Source: Vreelandella olivaria (GTDB lineage Bacteria; Pseudomonadota; Gammaproteobacteria; Pseudomonadales; Halomonadaceae). Taken from it: a stretch of 64,000 bases of DNA. Location: positions 1 to 64,000 of the forward strand of contig NZ_JALPZO010000008.1 of NCBI RefSeq assembly GCF_023507745.1, given 5' to 3'. Under the pieces are notes generated by a model. It was not told the DNA's origin and searched no databases. It was given only the letters and a program-made list of their open reading frames with translations. How positions within the stretch are numbered: position 1 is the stretch's first letter; the number at the start of each line of letters is the position of its first letter. The translations under genes were made by a program, and so were the position numbers. Below, in pieces: positions 52,548-62,245 of this stretch.

Positions 52548-52567
52548 GCAGGCTCAGCGATCCGGTT
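52548..52567 (-). repeat. Hairpin just upstream of the carA start
   Basis: On the minus strand GAGCCTG-CGCCCA-CAGGCTC lies between the leader terminator and the carA ribosome-binding site. A second inverted repeat (CGTTTGC-AC-GCAAACG) lies about 20 bases further upstream. Position limits are approximate by a few bases. Confidence 0.45.
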
Positions 52568-52599
52568 TTTACGGCGTTTGCGTGCAAACGTCTGGTCGT

Positions 52600-52648
52600 A
52601 AAAAAGCGGGACGAAGCCGATAGTAAAAAAATCGGTTTCATCCCGCTT
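52600..52648 (-). terminator. Terminator-like hairpin in the carA leader
   Basis: An 18-position stem with one mismatch and one G-T pair (AAGCGGGATGAAACCGAT / ATCGGCTTCGTCCCGCTT), a 9-base loop and six T residues after it on the minus strand. It may end dapB transcription or act as an attenuator of carAB. It sits 88 bases before the chosen carA start. Confidence 0.75.
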
Positions 52649-52681
52649 GTTGTTCTCTTCCATAGCCGTTGGCTACGCGCA

Positions 52682-52731
52682 GCGCTAACTATTATCTCTA
52701 ATCCAAGCGCTGACTATTGTCTCTAACCTAA
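52682..52731. repeat. 25-bp imperfect tandem duplication upstream of carA
   Basis: Two adjacent 25-base units (52682-52706 and 52707-52731), identical at about 21 positions. On the minus strand each holds AGAGA(C/T)AATAGT, a -10-like sequence, so the duplication may have doubled a promoter element. The rest of 52649-52902 contains no gene that I can see. Confidence 0.6.
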
Positions 52732-52902
52732 AGGCCAGTGCAACAAGCGCGGTGCTTTTCCACAGACATTCGCTGCAGGCATTTTGCTGCGTATCAGCAG
52801 CCACTCGGCCAAAATTTTTGGAATGTTACAGGATTTATCGACTTTCGGCTAGCCCTAAAATCATCCGACGTGCTGCACAAGCCTATTGGTGAATTCAGCT
52901 CA

Positions 52903-53739
<837 letters not shown>

Positions 53740-53750
53740 CTACTGGAAAC

Positions 53751-53785
53751 AAAAAAGGTGGCCGCGATTATAGCAGACCACCTTT
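53751..53785 (-). terminator. Hairpin with T tract and internal dapB -10 box
   Basis: On the minus strand AAGGTGG and CCACCTT enclose a 16-base loop and are followed by six T residues, ending the DUF2218 gene. The loop contains TGC-TATAAT (53767-53775), an extended -10 box well placed for dapB. Terminator and promoter therefore overlap. Confidence 0.6.
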
Positions 53786-53823
53786 GCTGATGCGGCGCTA
53801 ACGGCAGCGCCATTCATGCACCC

Positions 53824-54105
53824 TCAATTTTCCCAGACAATCTCCAGCAACTCATCTTTCGCCATGCGCACCAGATGGCTTTCTACTACACCTTCCAACT
53901 GATCCAAATGCTCTTCTTCCAGGGTCTCAATCGACACCAGCAACCGCTCAGGCTCAGCCTGCATCAGGCAAGTGCCACTGGGGAACACAATTTTGGCATC
54001 CTGCTCGCTGTGCTCCACTTCAAGCTTATGCGCCCAGTGTTTGCACAACCGATTGATCAACCGCTCTCCAGAAGGCGTGGCAATTTCAGCACGGGATAGA
54101 GGCAT
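53824..54105 (-). CDS. DUF2218 domain protein
   Basis: 93-residue cytoplasmic protein starting MPLSRAEIATPSGERLINRL, with GGAGAA 8 bases before the ATG. Blocks RLCKHWAHKLEV, FPSGTCLMQAEPERLLVSIE and VESHLVRMAKDELLEIVW match my memory of DUF2218. Function unknown. Two Cys and one His are visible but no clear metal motif. A longer in-frame start at 54198 adds a hydrophobic stretch without a ribosome-binding site and is not favoured. Confidence 0.78.
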   Translation of the reverse strand: MPLSRAEIATPSGERLINRLCKHWAHKLEVEHSEQDAKIVFPSGTCLMQAEPERLLVSIETLEEEHLDQLEGVVESHLVRMAKDELLEIVWEN

Positions 54106-54222
54106 GTTGTTTTCTCCATGGTAGCGTTGCGAGTTAGTACTCACCAGCGTAAGCCGCGTGACGATAAGAACCAAGCAGCAAATGAGAATTTGAGGCAACG
54201 GTGTGTTCAGCGCTTAGCTGAC

Positions 54223-54242
54223 TGTTCTACACGTGTACAACA
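54223..54242. promoter_or_regulatory. 20-bp palindromic operator-like site
   Basis: TGTTCTACACGTGTACAACA is an inverted repeat with a single mismatched pair (C/C), centred on ACACGTGT. It lies in the 322-bp gap between dnaJ and the DUF2218 gene, about 118 bases upstream of the latter. The shape suits a dimeric regulator, not a terminator. The rest of 54106-54366 shows no gene. Confidence 0.5.
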
Positions 54243-54366
54243 GCCGTGTTCCATTATCTAGCTGGCAAGCCATAGCGTCAAAAAGGACTGAGCTGTTACT
54301 TAGCCAAGGCGCCAGAGAGCGGCGAGCACATTCAGCAACCTTCGTGCACGGTGTTGGGCGCAAACA

Positions 54367-54402
54367 CAAAAATGCCCCAGAACTGGATGGTCACTGGGGC
54401 AT
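54367..54402 (-). terminator. Terminator of dnaJ
   Basis: On the minus strand ATGCCCCAG-13 bases-CTGGGGCAT followed by TTTTGTG, 26 bases after the dnaJ stop. Confidence 0.82.
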
Positions 54403-54427
54403 TAACCGTTAAAGCATGTAGGTACCG

Positions 54428-55585
54428 TTACGGTTTCATCTCTTCAAAGAACTTCTTCACACTGTCGAAGAAGCCGGTTTTCTTCGGAGAGTGGCTGTGG
54501 CTGTTACTACCGTCAAAACTCTTTTGTAGCTGACGCAGCAGGTCTTTTTGCTCGTCGTTGAGATTGACGGGGGTTTCCAGCACCACTTTGCACAGCAGAT
54601 CGCCGGGGGCGCCGCCGCGCACGGGCTTTACGCCTTTGCCACGCAAACGGAACAGCTTACCGGTTTGGGTTTCCGGCGGAATCTTCAACTTAACGCGGCC
54701 GTCCAGGGTAGGCACTTCCAACTCGCCACCCAGTGCAGCATCCACAAAGTTGATCGGCACGTCACACTGCAGGTGTTTGCCGTCACGCTTGAAGATATGG
54801 TGCGGCTTGATCGATACCTGCACGTACAGGTCGCCTGCTGGACCACCATTCAAGCCGCTTTCACCTTCGCCATTCAGGCGAATACGGTCACCGGTATCCA
54901 CACCCGGCGGAATTTTCACCGAGAGGGTACGGGTTTCGCGCACACGTCCTTCACCGTTACATTTGTGGCACGGCACTTTGATGTGCTGGCCACTGCCGTG
55001 ACAGGTTGGGCAGGTTTGCTGAACCGCGAAGAAGCCCTGCTGCATCCGTACCTGGCCATGACCATGGCAGGTGGGGCAAGTCTCTTTGCTGGAACCCGGC
55101 TCGGCACCACCGCCATCGCAGCGGTCACACTCAATGTGGCGCGGTACGCGAATATCCACTGTAGTGCCGGCCACTGCGCTTTCCAGGTCAAGTTCCAGGT
55201 TGTAGCGCAGGTCTGAGCCACGAGCAGCGGCATTGGGTCCCCGACGACGACCACCACCACCGCCACCGAAGATATCACCAAATACATCGCCGAAGATGTC
55301 GCTGAAATCACCAGCGCCACCACCACCGAAACCACCGCCACCAAAGCCGCCGCCCTGGCCATCAACACCGGCATGACCAAACTGGTCGTAGGCCGCGCGT
55401 TTTTCGCCATCGCTTAACACTTCGTATGCTTCAGACACCTCACGGAATTTTTCCGCTGCAGTGTTATCGTCTGGGTTTCGATCAGGGTGGAATTTTTGCG
55501 CCAAACGGCGATAGGCCTTTTTGATCTCTTTCTGATCGGCCCCTTTTTCAACACCCAGGACTTCGTAATAATCGCGTTTGGACAT
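54428..55585 (-). CDS. dnaJ: Chaperone protein DnaJ
   Basis: Hsp40 co-chaperone that stimulates DnaK ATPase activity and delivers substrates. 385 residues: J domain with HPD (33-35), Gly/Phe-rich region (about 75-115), four CxxCxGxG zinc modules ([32 protein letters not shown]) and the C-terminal substrate-binding domain. Third gene of grpE-dnaK-dnaJ. Confidence 0.97.
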   Translation of the reverse strand: MSKRDYYEVLGVEKGADQKEIKKAYRRLAQKFHPDRNPDDNTAAEKFREVSEAYEVLSDGEKRAAYDQFGHAGVDGQGGGFGGGGFGGGGAGDFSDIFGDVFGDIFGGGGGGRRRGPNAAARGSDLRYNLELDLESAVAGTTVDIRVPRHIECDRCDGGGAEPGSSKETCPTCHGHGQVRMQQGFFAVQQTCPTCHGSGQHIKVPCHKCNGEGRVRETRTLSVKIPPGVDTGDRIRLNGEGESGLNGGPAGDLYVQVSIKPHHIFKRDGKHLQCDVPINFVDAALGGELEVPTLDGRVKLKIPPETQTGKLFRLRGKGVKPVRGGAPGDLLCKVVLETPVNLNDEQKDLLRQLQKSFDGSNSHSHSPKKTGFFDSVKKFFEEMKP

Positions 55586-55646
55586 GGGTCCTACGCCTCC
55601 TGGTTAGCTACGCTTTCAATTAGGCGTCTCGGCTGCGGAAACAGCA

Positions 55647-55668
55647 ACGCGGGAGGTGCCTCCCGCGT
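55647..55668. repeat. Perfect hairpin between dnaK and dnaJ
   Basis: ACGCGGGAGG-TG-CCTCCCGCGT, ten paired bases with a minimal loop, without a clear T tract on the minus strand. In the 112-bp dnaK-dnaJ gap. It may be an mRNA processing or stabilising element, or a weak terminator that lowers dnaJ expression. Confidence 0.6.
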
Positions 55669-55697
55669 CGCCGCTTTCCTTGGCAGAAAGAGGTTGA

Positions 55698-57632
55698 TTA
55701 CTGCTTTTTCTGGTCGTCGCTGACTTCTTCGTACTCGGCATCAACCACGTCATCCTCTGGCTTGGCATTGGCATTTTCAGTGCTTTCGCCCTCAGCCTGC
55801 TGAGCAGCTTCCGCCTGCTCGGCGTACATTTTCTGTGCCAGCTGGCCTGAGGCTTCGGTCAGGGCATCCAGTTTCTTCTGGATGTTGTCCTGATCGTCCG
55901 TCTTGACAGCTTCTTCCAGTTCGCTGATCGCGGTTTCGATGGCCTGTTTCTCGTCATCGGTCGCTTTATCGCCAGCTTCCTGCAGAGTTTTGCGGGTGGC
56001 GTGAATCATGCCGTCGGCCTGGTTACGCAACTGCACCAGCGCTTCGAACTTTTTATCCTCGTCCGCGTGAGCTTCGGCATCGCGTACCATTTGCTCAATC
56101 TCTTCATCGGAGAGACCGCTGGACGCTTTAATCACGATGGACTGCTCTTTGCCGGTTGCCTTGTCTTTAGCCGACACGTTCAGAATGCCGTTGGCATCCA
56201 GGTCGAAAGCCACTTCAATTTGCGGTACACCGCGCGGTGCCGGCGGAATATCAGCCAGATCGAAACGACCAAGCGACTTGTTCTGCGACACTTGCTTACG
56301 CTCGCCCTGCACGACGTGAATAGTCACCGCCGTCTGGTTGTCATCCGCTGTGGAGAAGGTTTGCGTCTTCTTCGTGGGGATGGTGGTGTTTTTGTCGATC
56401 AGGGGCGTCATCACGCCACCCAGGGTTTCAATCCCCAGAGTCAGCGGGGTAACATCCAGCAGCAGTACGTCTTTCACGTCGCCGCCTAACACGCCGCCCT
56501 GAATCGCCGCACCTACCGCAACCGCTTCATCGGGGTTAACGTCCTTACGTGCTTCTTTGCCGAAGAAGTCCGCCGCTTTCTTCTGCACCATCGGCATCCG
56601 GGTCTGCCCACCGACCAGGATTACCTCGTCGATTTCAGAAGCCGACAGGCCAGCATCTTTCAAAGCCACTTTGCAGGGCTCGAGCGAACGCTGTACCAGC
56701 TCCTCCACCAGCGATTCCAGCTTGGCGCGGGTTACCTTAACATTAAGGTGTTTCGGGCCAGTGTTGTCAGCGGTGATATACGGCAGATTAACGTCGGTCT
56801 GCTGGGCACTGGACAGTTCAATCTTAGCTTTCTCAGCGGCTTCTTTCAGACGCTGCATTGCCAGGTTATCACCAGACAGATCAATGCCGCTGTCAGCCTT
56901 GAACTGGTCAACCAGGTAGTTGATCAGCGCCAGGTCAAAGTCTTCGCCACCCAGGAAAGTGTCACCGTTGGTGGCTAACACTTCAAACTGGGTTTCGCCG
57001 TCAACATCCGCCACTTCGATGATAGAGATATCGAAGGTACCGCCACCCAGGTCGTAGACCGCAATGGTTTTATCGCCACGCGACTTATCCATACCGTAGG
57101 CAAGCGCCGCTGCGGTCGGCTCGTTGATGATGCGCTTAACATCCAGGCCAGCAATACGGCCCGCATCTTTAGTCGCCTGACGCTGGCTGTCGTTAAAGTA
57201 GGCCGGTACGGTGATCACCGCTTCGGTAACCGGCTCGCCGAGATAATCTTCGGCAGTTTTCTTCATTTTCTTCAGCACTTCCGCACTTACCTGCGGCGGT
57301 GCCATTTTCTTGCCTTTTACTTCAACCCAGGCGTCGCCGTTGTCAGCTTCGGTGATTTTGTACGGCACCATCTTGATGTCTTTTTGTACGACATCGTCTT
57401 TGAAGCGACGGCCAATCAGGCGCTTGATCGCATACAACGTATTCTCAGGGTTGGTCACTGCCTGGCGTTTCGCCGCCTGACCTACCAGGGTTTCACCGTC
57501 ATCGGTGTAGGCAATGATGGAAGGCGTGGTACGACCGCCTTCGGCGTTTTCAATTACTTTAGCGCTGTCACCATCAAGCACGGCCACACAAGAGTTGGTG
57601 GTGCCCAGGTCGATACCAATAATGCGTCCCAT
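55698..57632 (-). CDS. dnaK: Chaperone protein DnaK
   Basis: Hsp70. 644 residues: ATPase domain with [17 protein letters not shown], phosphate loop [13 protein letters not shown] and connect motifs ([12 protein letters not shown]), linker [13 protein letters not shown], substrate-binding domain and acidic C-terminus ending [14 protein letters not shown] (EEV-type tail). Has its own sigma-32 promoter in addition to the one before grpE. Confidence 0.97.
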   Translation of the reverse strand: MGRIIGIDLGTTNSCVAVLDGDSAKVIENAEGGRTTPSIIAYTDDGETLVGQAAKRQAVTNPENTLYAIKRLIGRRFKDDVVQKDIKMVPYKITEADNGDAWVEVKGKKMAPPQVSAEVLKKMKKTAEDYLGEPVTEAVITVPAYFNDSQRQATKDAGRIAGLDVKRIINEPTAAALAYGMDKSRGDKTIAVYDLGGGTFDISIIEVADVDGETQFEVLATNGDTFLGGEDFDLALINYLVDQFKADSGIDLSGDNLAMQRLKEAAEKAKIELSSAQQTDVNLPYITADNTGPKHLNVKVTRAKLESLVEELVQRSLEPCKVALKDAGLSASEIDEVILVGGQTRMPMVQKKAADFFGKEARKDVNPDEAVAVGAAIQGGVLGGDVKDVLLLDVTPLTLGIETLGGVMTPLIDKNTTIPTKKTQTFSTADDNQTAVTIHVVQGERKQVSQNKSLGRFDLADIPPAPRGVPQIEVAFDLDANGILNVSAKDKATGKEQSIVIKASSGLSDEEIEQMVRDAEAHADEDKKFEALVQLRNQADGMIHATRKTLQEAGDKATDDEKQAIETAISELEEAVKTDDQDNIQKKLDALTEASGQLAQKMYAEQAEAAQQAEGESTENANAKPEDDVVDAEYEEVSDDQKKQ

Positions 57633-57706
57633 AGCAAAAACCTCGAATTCGGTTATTACAAAACTGATGTTTTAAATCTTGCGGGCTTTCCCGCGGGTTG
57701 CCCTTT

Positions 57707-57734
57707 ATTTGGGGGCCGCTTGCAGCATTTCAAG
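57707..57734 (-). promoter_or_regulatory. Sigma-32 heat-shock promoter of dnaK
   Basis: On the minus strand CTTGAAA (57728-57734), 13 bases, CCCCAAAT (57707-57714). The -35 is perfect and the -10 is one base from CCCCATNT. A small hairpin (57681-57694, GCGGG/CCCGC) follows in the leader. Confidence 0.78.
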
Positions 57735-57764
57735 GGCTTTTTTCTGCATTGCGCCAACCTTTTC

Positions 57765-58394
57765 TTAATTCGCTTTTTGGCTGACCACGACCATCGCCGG
57801 ACGCACCAGGCGACCGTTAAGCAGATAGCCCTTCTGCATTACGTCCATAACGGTATTAGGCTCAAGCTCGGGATTCGGCACCATGGCCATCGCTTCGTGC
57901 ACCTGAGGGTCGAAGGGTTCACCCTGGGGGTCAACGTTTTCCACACCAAACTTGGTCAGCACGTCCAGTTGCATCTTCAGTGTCATCGACACGCCTTCGC
58001 GGTGAACATCTGAAGCGCCGTCCTGCATGCTTTCCAACGCTTTTTCCAGGCTGTCCACAACAGGCAGCAGCTCTTTGACAAACCTTTCAAGGGCAAACTT
58101 GCGCGCCTTCTCGGCTTCCTGCTCGGCCCGGCGACGTACGTTTTGAGCTTCGGCAGCCGCACGCAGGGCCTGATCCCTGGCTTCTGCCAGGCTCTGTTCC
58201 AACTCTTCTACCTGGGCGGCCAGCACATCGGCTTCAGGGTTGCCCACGCTGCCTTCCAGTGCCTCTTCGTCATCCAGCAGCCCTTCCAACTCGCCCTCTC
58301 TCAGGCGCTCCTCGGCAGACTGCTCAGTCACTTCCGCCTCTTGCTCTTGGCGAGCCAGCTCATCTTCCAACGGGGTTTGCGGTTCTTTTGCCAT
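57765..58394 (-). CDS. grpE: Nucleotide exchange factor GrpE
   Basis: Releases ADP from DnaK. 209 residues: acidic, Gln/Glu-rich N-terminus and long coiled coil (about 55-115, [21 protein letters not shown] region), then the beta-wing domain with [19 protein letters not shown] and [16 protein letters not shown]. An AGGAG site precedes the ATG. First gene of the heat-shock operon and divergent from recN. Confidence 0.95.
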   Translation of the reverse strand: MAKEPQTPLEDELARQEQEAEVTEQSAEERLREGELEGLLDDEEALEGSVGNPEADVLAAQVEELEQSLAEARDQALRAAAEAQNVRRRAEQEAEKARKFALERFVKELLPVVDSLEKALESMQDGASDVHREGVSMTLKMQLDVLTKFGVENVDPQGEPFDPQVHEAMAMVPNPELEPNTVMDVMQKGYLLNGRLVRPAMVVVSQKAN

Positions 58395-58473
58395 GCCTTG
58401 CTCCTGAAATAAGCAGCGGTGACCATAGCGGCCACCTTGGTCAAGTAGGAAGTATTAACCACGTATGGGGGCT

Positions 58474-58501
58474 ATATGGGGGCCATAAAAGTCATCTCAA
58501 G
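58474..58501 (-). promoter_or_regulatory. Sigma-32 heat-shock promoter of grpE
   Basis: On the minus strand CTTGAGA (58495-58501), 13 bases, CCCCATAT (58474-58481), an almost perfect match to CTTGAAA-N13-CCCCATNT. A second CCCCAT follows closely downstream. Confidence 0.8.
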
Positions 58502-58528
58502 AGGAGCATTGAAGTGAGTTATCGACTA

Positions 58529-58544
58529 CTGTATAAAACAACAA
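58529..58544 (+). promoter_or_regulatory. Candidate LexA box of recN
   Basis: CTGT-ATAAAACA-ACAA differs from CTGT-N8-ACAG in one base and lies 50 bases before the recN start. recN is SOS-controlled in many bacteria. Confidence 0.5.
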
Positions 58545-58593
58545 TTATTGGATAAGTATCCAGCTTCTGTGCCGCACCGCCTCAGGAGGCCTT

Positions 58594-60267
58594 ATGCTTA
58601 CTCAGCTTGCGATCCAGGACTACGCTATCGTTGACCGCCTTGAACTCGATTTAAGCCGCGGCATGACAGCCATTACCGGGGAAACCGGGGCAGGCAAATC
58701 GATACTGCTCGGTGCTCTTGGCCTCTGCCTGGGCGAACGCGCCGATGCTGGCAGTGTACGCCATGGCTGCGAGCGCACCGACCTTTCCGCCCGCTTTGAT
58801 ATTCAACACCTTCCTGCTGCCATCGAATGGCTGGAAACCCGCGAGTTGCCAACAGAAGAGTGTTTGCTGCGCCGGGTGGTTACTGCCAGTGGGCGCTCCA
58901 AAGCATGGATCAACGGCCACCCCGCCACCATCGCAGACCTGAAATCTCTGGGCGAGCAATTGATCCAAATTCATGGCCAGCACGCCCATCAAGCACTATT
59001 GCGCGAAGAGACCCATTTAGCCCTGCTGGATGATTATGCAGGGCTGCGTGAGCACAGCCAGCAACTGGCTGAAACATATCGGGAGTGGCGCAGTGCCCGG
59101 CGGCGGCTGAAAAAGCTCAGTGAAGAGGGCAGCGAGGTTGAAGCCAAGCGCCAGTTGCTTCGCTATCAGGTGGAAGAGCTTGATCAGCTTGGTTTGGCAG
59201 AGGGTGAACTGCAAACCCTTGAGGAAGAGCAACACACCCTGGCCCACGCAGAAGAAACCCTGCGGGAAACGCAGTTTGCTGCCGACTGCTGCGCCAGTGA
59301 TGAAGGCGGCGCACTGTCACTGCTCAACCAGGCCTATGCCCACTTAAGCGCCCTGCCGGGCAGCGACAAGGGGACGCTGGCAAACACCCTGGCCATGCTG
59401 AGCGACGCACGTATTCAGGTAGAGGAAGCATCCAGCGAACTTAACCACCTGACCAGCACCACGGAGCTTGATCCAGCACGCCTGGCATGGGTGGAAGAGC
59501 GTTTGAGCGACGTACACCGCATTGCCCGCAAGCATCATGTTGCTCCTGAAGAGATTTGCGCGCTTCACACCCGGCTTAGCCAGGAAGTGGCACAGCTGGA
59601 AGCCAGCGATGATGACCTGGAAGCCCTGAGCAACCAGGTAGCTGCGTACCGTGAACGCTACCGTAGTGGTGCCAAGCAACTGAGTGAGGCGCGTCAAAAA
59701 GCCGCAGCGCGCTTGGGCAAAGAGGTCCAGCAGCAGTTGGCCTTTCTTGCCATGGGCAAAGCGCGTTTTGAGGTGGATGTTACGCCTCGCGAAACGCCTG
59801 TACCTGAAGGACTGGACCATATCCAGTTTTTAATTAGCGCTAATCCGGGTCAACCCGCTCGGCCATTAACCAAAGTAGCCTCTGGCGGTGAACTGTCGCG
59901 CATTAGTCTTGCCATTCAAGTAGTGGCCGCCTCTCACTCCACTATCCCCAGCTTAGTATTTGATGAAGTGGATGTGGGTATCTCTGGAGCAACGGCCGAA
60001 ATCGTAGGCCAACTGCTGCGCAAGCTGGGCGAAAATGGCCAGGTAATGACCGTTACGCACCTGCCGCAAGTTGCCGCCCAGGCCCACCAGCACCTGCATA
60101 TTGAAAAACGCGCCAAGCGGGATACCACCCTGACCCATATGGCACTACTGGATGAGCGGGGGCGTATCAGCGAACTGGCCCGTATGCTGGGCGGTGTGAC
60201 CCTTTCCGACCAAACCCTGGCCCATGCACGCGAAATGCTCCACGCTAGCCAGCGTTTGCCGCATTAA
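58594..60267 (+). CDS. recN: DNA repair protein RecN
   Basis: SMC-like ATPase for double-strand break repair. 557 residues: N-terminal Walker A GETGAGKSILLGAL, two coiled-coil arms (about 150-230 and 280-370), C-terminal signature VASGGELSRISLAI and Walker B LVFDEVDVGISG. Divergent from grpE and ended by a shared hairpin with fur. Confidence 0.95.
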   Translation: MLTQLAIQDYAIVDRLELDLSRGMTAITGETGAGKSILLGALGLCLGERADAGSVRHGCERTDLSARFDIQHLPAAIEWLETRELPTEECLLRRVVTASGRSKAWINGHPATIADLKSLGEQLIQIHGQHAHQALLREETHLALLDDYAGLREHSQQLAETYREWRSARRRLKKLSEEGSEVEAKRQLLRYQVEELDQLGLAEGELQTLEEEQHTLAHAEETLRETQFAADCCASDEGGALSLLNQAYAHLSALPGSDKGTLANTLAMLSDARIQVEEASSELNHLTSTTELDPARLAWVEERLSDVHRIARKHHVAPEEICALHTRLSQEVAQLEASDDDLEALSNQVAAYRERYRSGAKQLSEARQKAAARLGKEVQQQLAFLAMGKARFEVDVTPRETPVPEGLDHIQFLISANPGQPARPLTKVASGGELSRISLAIQVVAASHSTIPSLVFDEVDVGISGATAEIVGQLLRKLGENGQVMTVTHLPQVAAQAHQHLHIEKRAKRDTTLTHMALLDERGRISELARMLGGVTLSDQTLAHAREMLHASQRLPH

Positions 60268-60313
60268 ACCCCATTGTATACTTGCACCACGGCGCGCCTG
60301 TGGTGCAATCAAC

Positions 60314-60362
60314 AAAAACGCCCCTAGGGCGCCAGTGAAACTCACTCGCACCCTAGGGGCGT
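60314..60362 (-). terminator. Terminator between recN and fur
   Basis: ACGCCCCTAGGG and CCCTAGGGGCGT (12 perfect pairs), with an inner AGTG/CACT stem, then TTTTTGTT on the minus strand. It best serves fur and may also stop recN transcription. Confidence 0.85.
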
Positions 60363-60382
60363 TGCCTAAGAGCCGCTAAGCG

Positions 60383-60835
60383 CTATTTCTTATTTGCAGG
60401 GCCGCTGTCCTGGCGCGTTACGTCCGACCCTCGAGGGCGTACGTACAGTACCAAAGCATGGTCCATTAGCTCGTAGCCGTGCTCTTCAGCAATTTCTTGC
60501 TGGCGACGCTCGATAATATCATCGACAAATTCGATGATTTCTCCGCTTTCCAAGCACACCATATGGTCATGGTGGTCTTCTTGGGTCATCTCGAATACCG
60601 CATGGCCACCGTCAAAATTATGACGAATTACCAAGCCCGCTGACTCAAATTGAGTCAGCACACGGTATACGGTTGCCAAGCCAACATCCTCGCCCGCATC
60701 TATCAGTGTTTTATACACTTCTTCTGCGCTAAGGTGGTGTTGACCCGAAGCATTTTCGAGAATCTGCAGGATCTTGACGCGCGGCAGGGTCACTTTCAGC
60801 CCGGCTTTGCGTAGTTCATGGTTCTGATCGGCCAT
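60383..60835 (-). CDS. fur: Ferric uptake regulator Fur
   Basis: Iron-responsive repressor. 150 residues from the ATG at 60835 (MADQNHELRKAGLKVTLPR). Winged helix LPRVKILQILENA and GLATVYRVLTQFESAGLV, then metal ligands HHDHMVCLESGEIIEF with a single Cys where E. coli has CxxC, as in Pseudomonas Fur. The upstream in-frame codons to 61036 run antisense through the bamE start and are rejected. Confidence 0.96.
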   Translation of the reverse strand: MADQNHELRKAGLKVTLPRVKILQILENASGQHHLSAEEVYKTLIDAGEDVGLATVYRVLTQFESAGLVIRHNFDGGHAVFEMTQEDHHDHMVCLESGEIIEFVDDIIERRQQEIAEEHGYELMDHALVLYVRPRGSDVTRQDSGPANKK

Positions 60836-60907
60836 GGTTGCTCTTCGCAGTAACAGGTTAGGTCGGGTATGATCGACCGAAACCACGATAGTGAAGAACA
60901 GGCCCAA

Positions 60908-61378
60908 ATGCAAAAATTGACTCGAATCATTACTCTTTCCGTTGCCCTGACCGTTGTTAGCGGCTGCAGTTACGTTGGTGTTTACAAACGCGACATCCCC
61001 CAGGGCAACCTGGTTACCCAGGAGATGGTTAGTCAACTCCAGCCGGGTATGACCCAGGAACAGGTCACCTATGTGATGGGTCGCCCACTACTGGAAGCAC
61101 CTTTCGATTCCCGGCAATGGGACTACGTCTACCGCCTCGACAAGGCCTATGGTGGCGTGGAGCAACGCCGCGTCACCCTGACCTTCGATGACACAGGGCG
61201 CCTGATAAACCTTGAGCAACAGGGCGATTTATCCCGGGAACTGCCGGTTAGTACGGATGGCGGCGTAGGGCCAGCCGTTGAAGGCACGGACCCACTGGAT
61301 GCGCTACCCAGCTCCGGCCAGCCTACTCCCATGCTTGAACGCACTCCGGAGTCCCAGCCGGTGATAATGACTGAGTAA
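60908..61378 (+). CDS. bamE: Outer membrane assembly lipoprotein BamE
   Basis: Lipoprotein of the BAM complex (OmlA/SmpA). 156 residues from the ATG at 60908: signal MQKLTRIITLSVALTVVSGC with lipid-accepting Cys20. The mature part has YKRDIPQGNLV, LQPGMTQEQVTYVMGRPLL and WDYVYRLDK, typical BamE blocks. The C-terminus is longer and Pro/Thr/Ser-rich. Divergent from fur over 72 bp, the order conserved in Pseudomonas. Confidence 0.94.
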   Translation: MQKLTRIITLSVALTVVSGCSYVGVYKRDIPQGNLVTQEMVSQLQPGMTQEQVTYVMGRPLLEAPFDSRQWDYVYRLDKAYGGVEQRRVTLTFDDTGRLINLEQQGDLSRELPVSTDGGVGPAVEGTDPLDALPSSGQPTPMLERTPESQPVIMTE

Positions 61379-61383
61379 GGCCT

Positions 61384-61695
61384 TTACTGGCCGCTCGCTT
61401 GCCGCCTGGCGCGCTCCAGGCGGGCGGCTTTAGGATCAATTTGCAACGGGCGATAGACTTCAACACGATCGCCCTCGCGCAGCGTTTCCGTGTCAGGCTG
61501 GCGTAGCACCTTGCTGAAAATGCCCAGTGGCGCTTGTTCAAAGGTGCTACTGGGTACTTCTGGAAATAGTTGAGGAAGGTCGGCCAAAGCCACCGCCTGT
61601 CGTGCAGTAGTGCCCTGGCGCACCTCAACGGCCACCACACGCTGTTTGTGCGGCAACGCAAAGGCCACCTCAACCATAAAGGTTTCAGCGACCAT
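61384..61695 (-). CDS. rnfH: RnfH family ubiquitin-like protein
   Basis: Small beta-grasp (UPF0125) protein of about 103 residues: EVAFALPHKQRVVAVEV, TARQAVALADLPQLFP, GIFSKVLRQPDTETLREGDRVEVYRPLQIDPKAARLERA. Function unclear; some operons place it with Rnf electron transport. The ATG at 61695 overlaps ratA by 11 bases; one at 61677 is possible. Five bases from the convergent bamE stop. Confidence 0.9.
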   Translation of the reverse strand: MVAETFMVEVAFALPHKQRVVAVEVRQGTTARQAVALADLPQLFPEVPSSTFEQAPLGIFSKVLRQPDTETLREGDRVEVYRPLQIDPKAARLERARRQASGQ

Positions 61696-62119
61696 AAAGC
61701 TCGTTGGCGCGTTTGGTGAAGGCATCGACCAACTGCCCTGCAATCTGTTGAAACAGTTTGCCAAACGCCAGACTGAGCAAGCGGTTGGCGAACTCGAACT
61801 CCATTTCCAGGCTCACTTTACAGGCATCCGTCCCCATAGGAGTGAACAGCCAGCGACCTTTCAGTCGTTTAAATGGTCCTTTCACCAGCGAAAGCTCTAT
61901 GCGTTCGGGGGCATACAAGTCGTTATGGGTAGTGATCGTTTGTTCCACGCCCGCACGCCCAAGGGTCATCTCACCGACCAGATGGGCATCATCGCGCTCT
62001 ACCAGGCGTGCACGGCGGCACCCCGGCAGGAACTCGGGATAGCGTTCGAAGTCATTGACCAAATCGAACATTTGTTGGGGGGTGTGCCGCACCAAGGCGG
62101 TACGATTAACGGTTGGCAT
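61685..62119 (-). CDS. ratA: RatA, START-domain toxin/coenzyme Q-binding family
   Basis: 144 residues from the ATG at 62119 (MPTVNRTALVRHTPQQMFDLV). Coq10/START fold with PEFLPGCRRARLVE, KGPFKRLKGRWLFTPMG and LEMEFEFANRLLSLAFGKLF. E. coli RatA was described as blocking 70S formation, while the family also binds quinone, so the role here is open. Together with rnfH and divergent from smpB, an arrangement conserved across gammaproteobacteria. Confidence 0.92.
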   Translation of the reverse strand: MPTVNRTALVRHTPQQMFDLVNDFERYPEFLPGCRRARLVERDDAHLVGEMTLGRAGVEQTITTHNDLYAPERIELSLVKGPFKRLKGRWLFTPMGTDACKVSLEMEFEFANRLLSLAFGKLFQQIAGQLVDAFTKRANELYGR

Positions 62120-62245
62120 TGACCTCTCCGCTGACTTCACAGTGCCCAAAGCGTATCATGGGAAACATTTTTTCAGACCTTGAATGGTATCACGCCTCCC
62201 CATATAACGAAGGGGGTGCTACTGACAGATTAAACATGAGGTTCC

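Noticed and set aside
52513-52641. Extended N-terminus of CarA
   Set aside because: The extra residues run through a terminator hairpin and match no CarA family N-terminus; a TTG with a good ribosome-binding site restores the family length. Kept only as a possible leader peptide.
54548-55216. 222-codon frame antisense to dnaJ
   Set aside because: Shadow of dnaJ; no motif.
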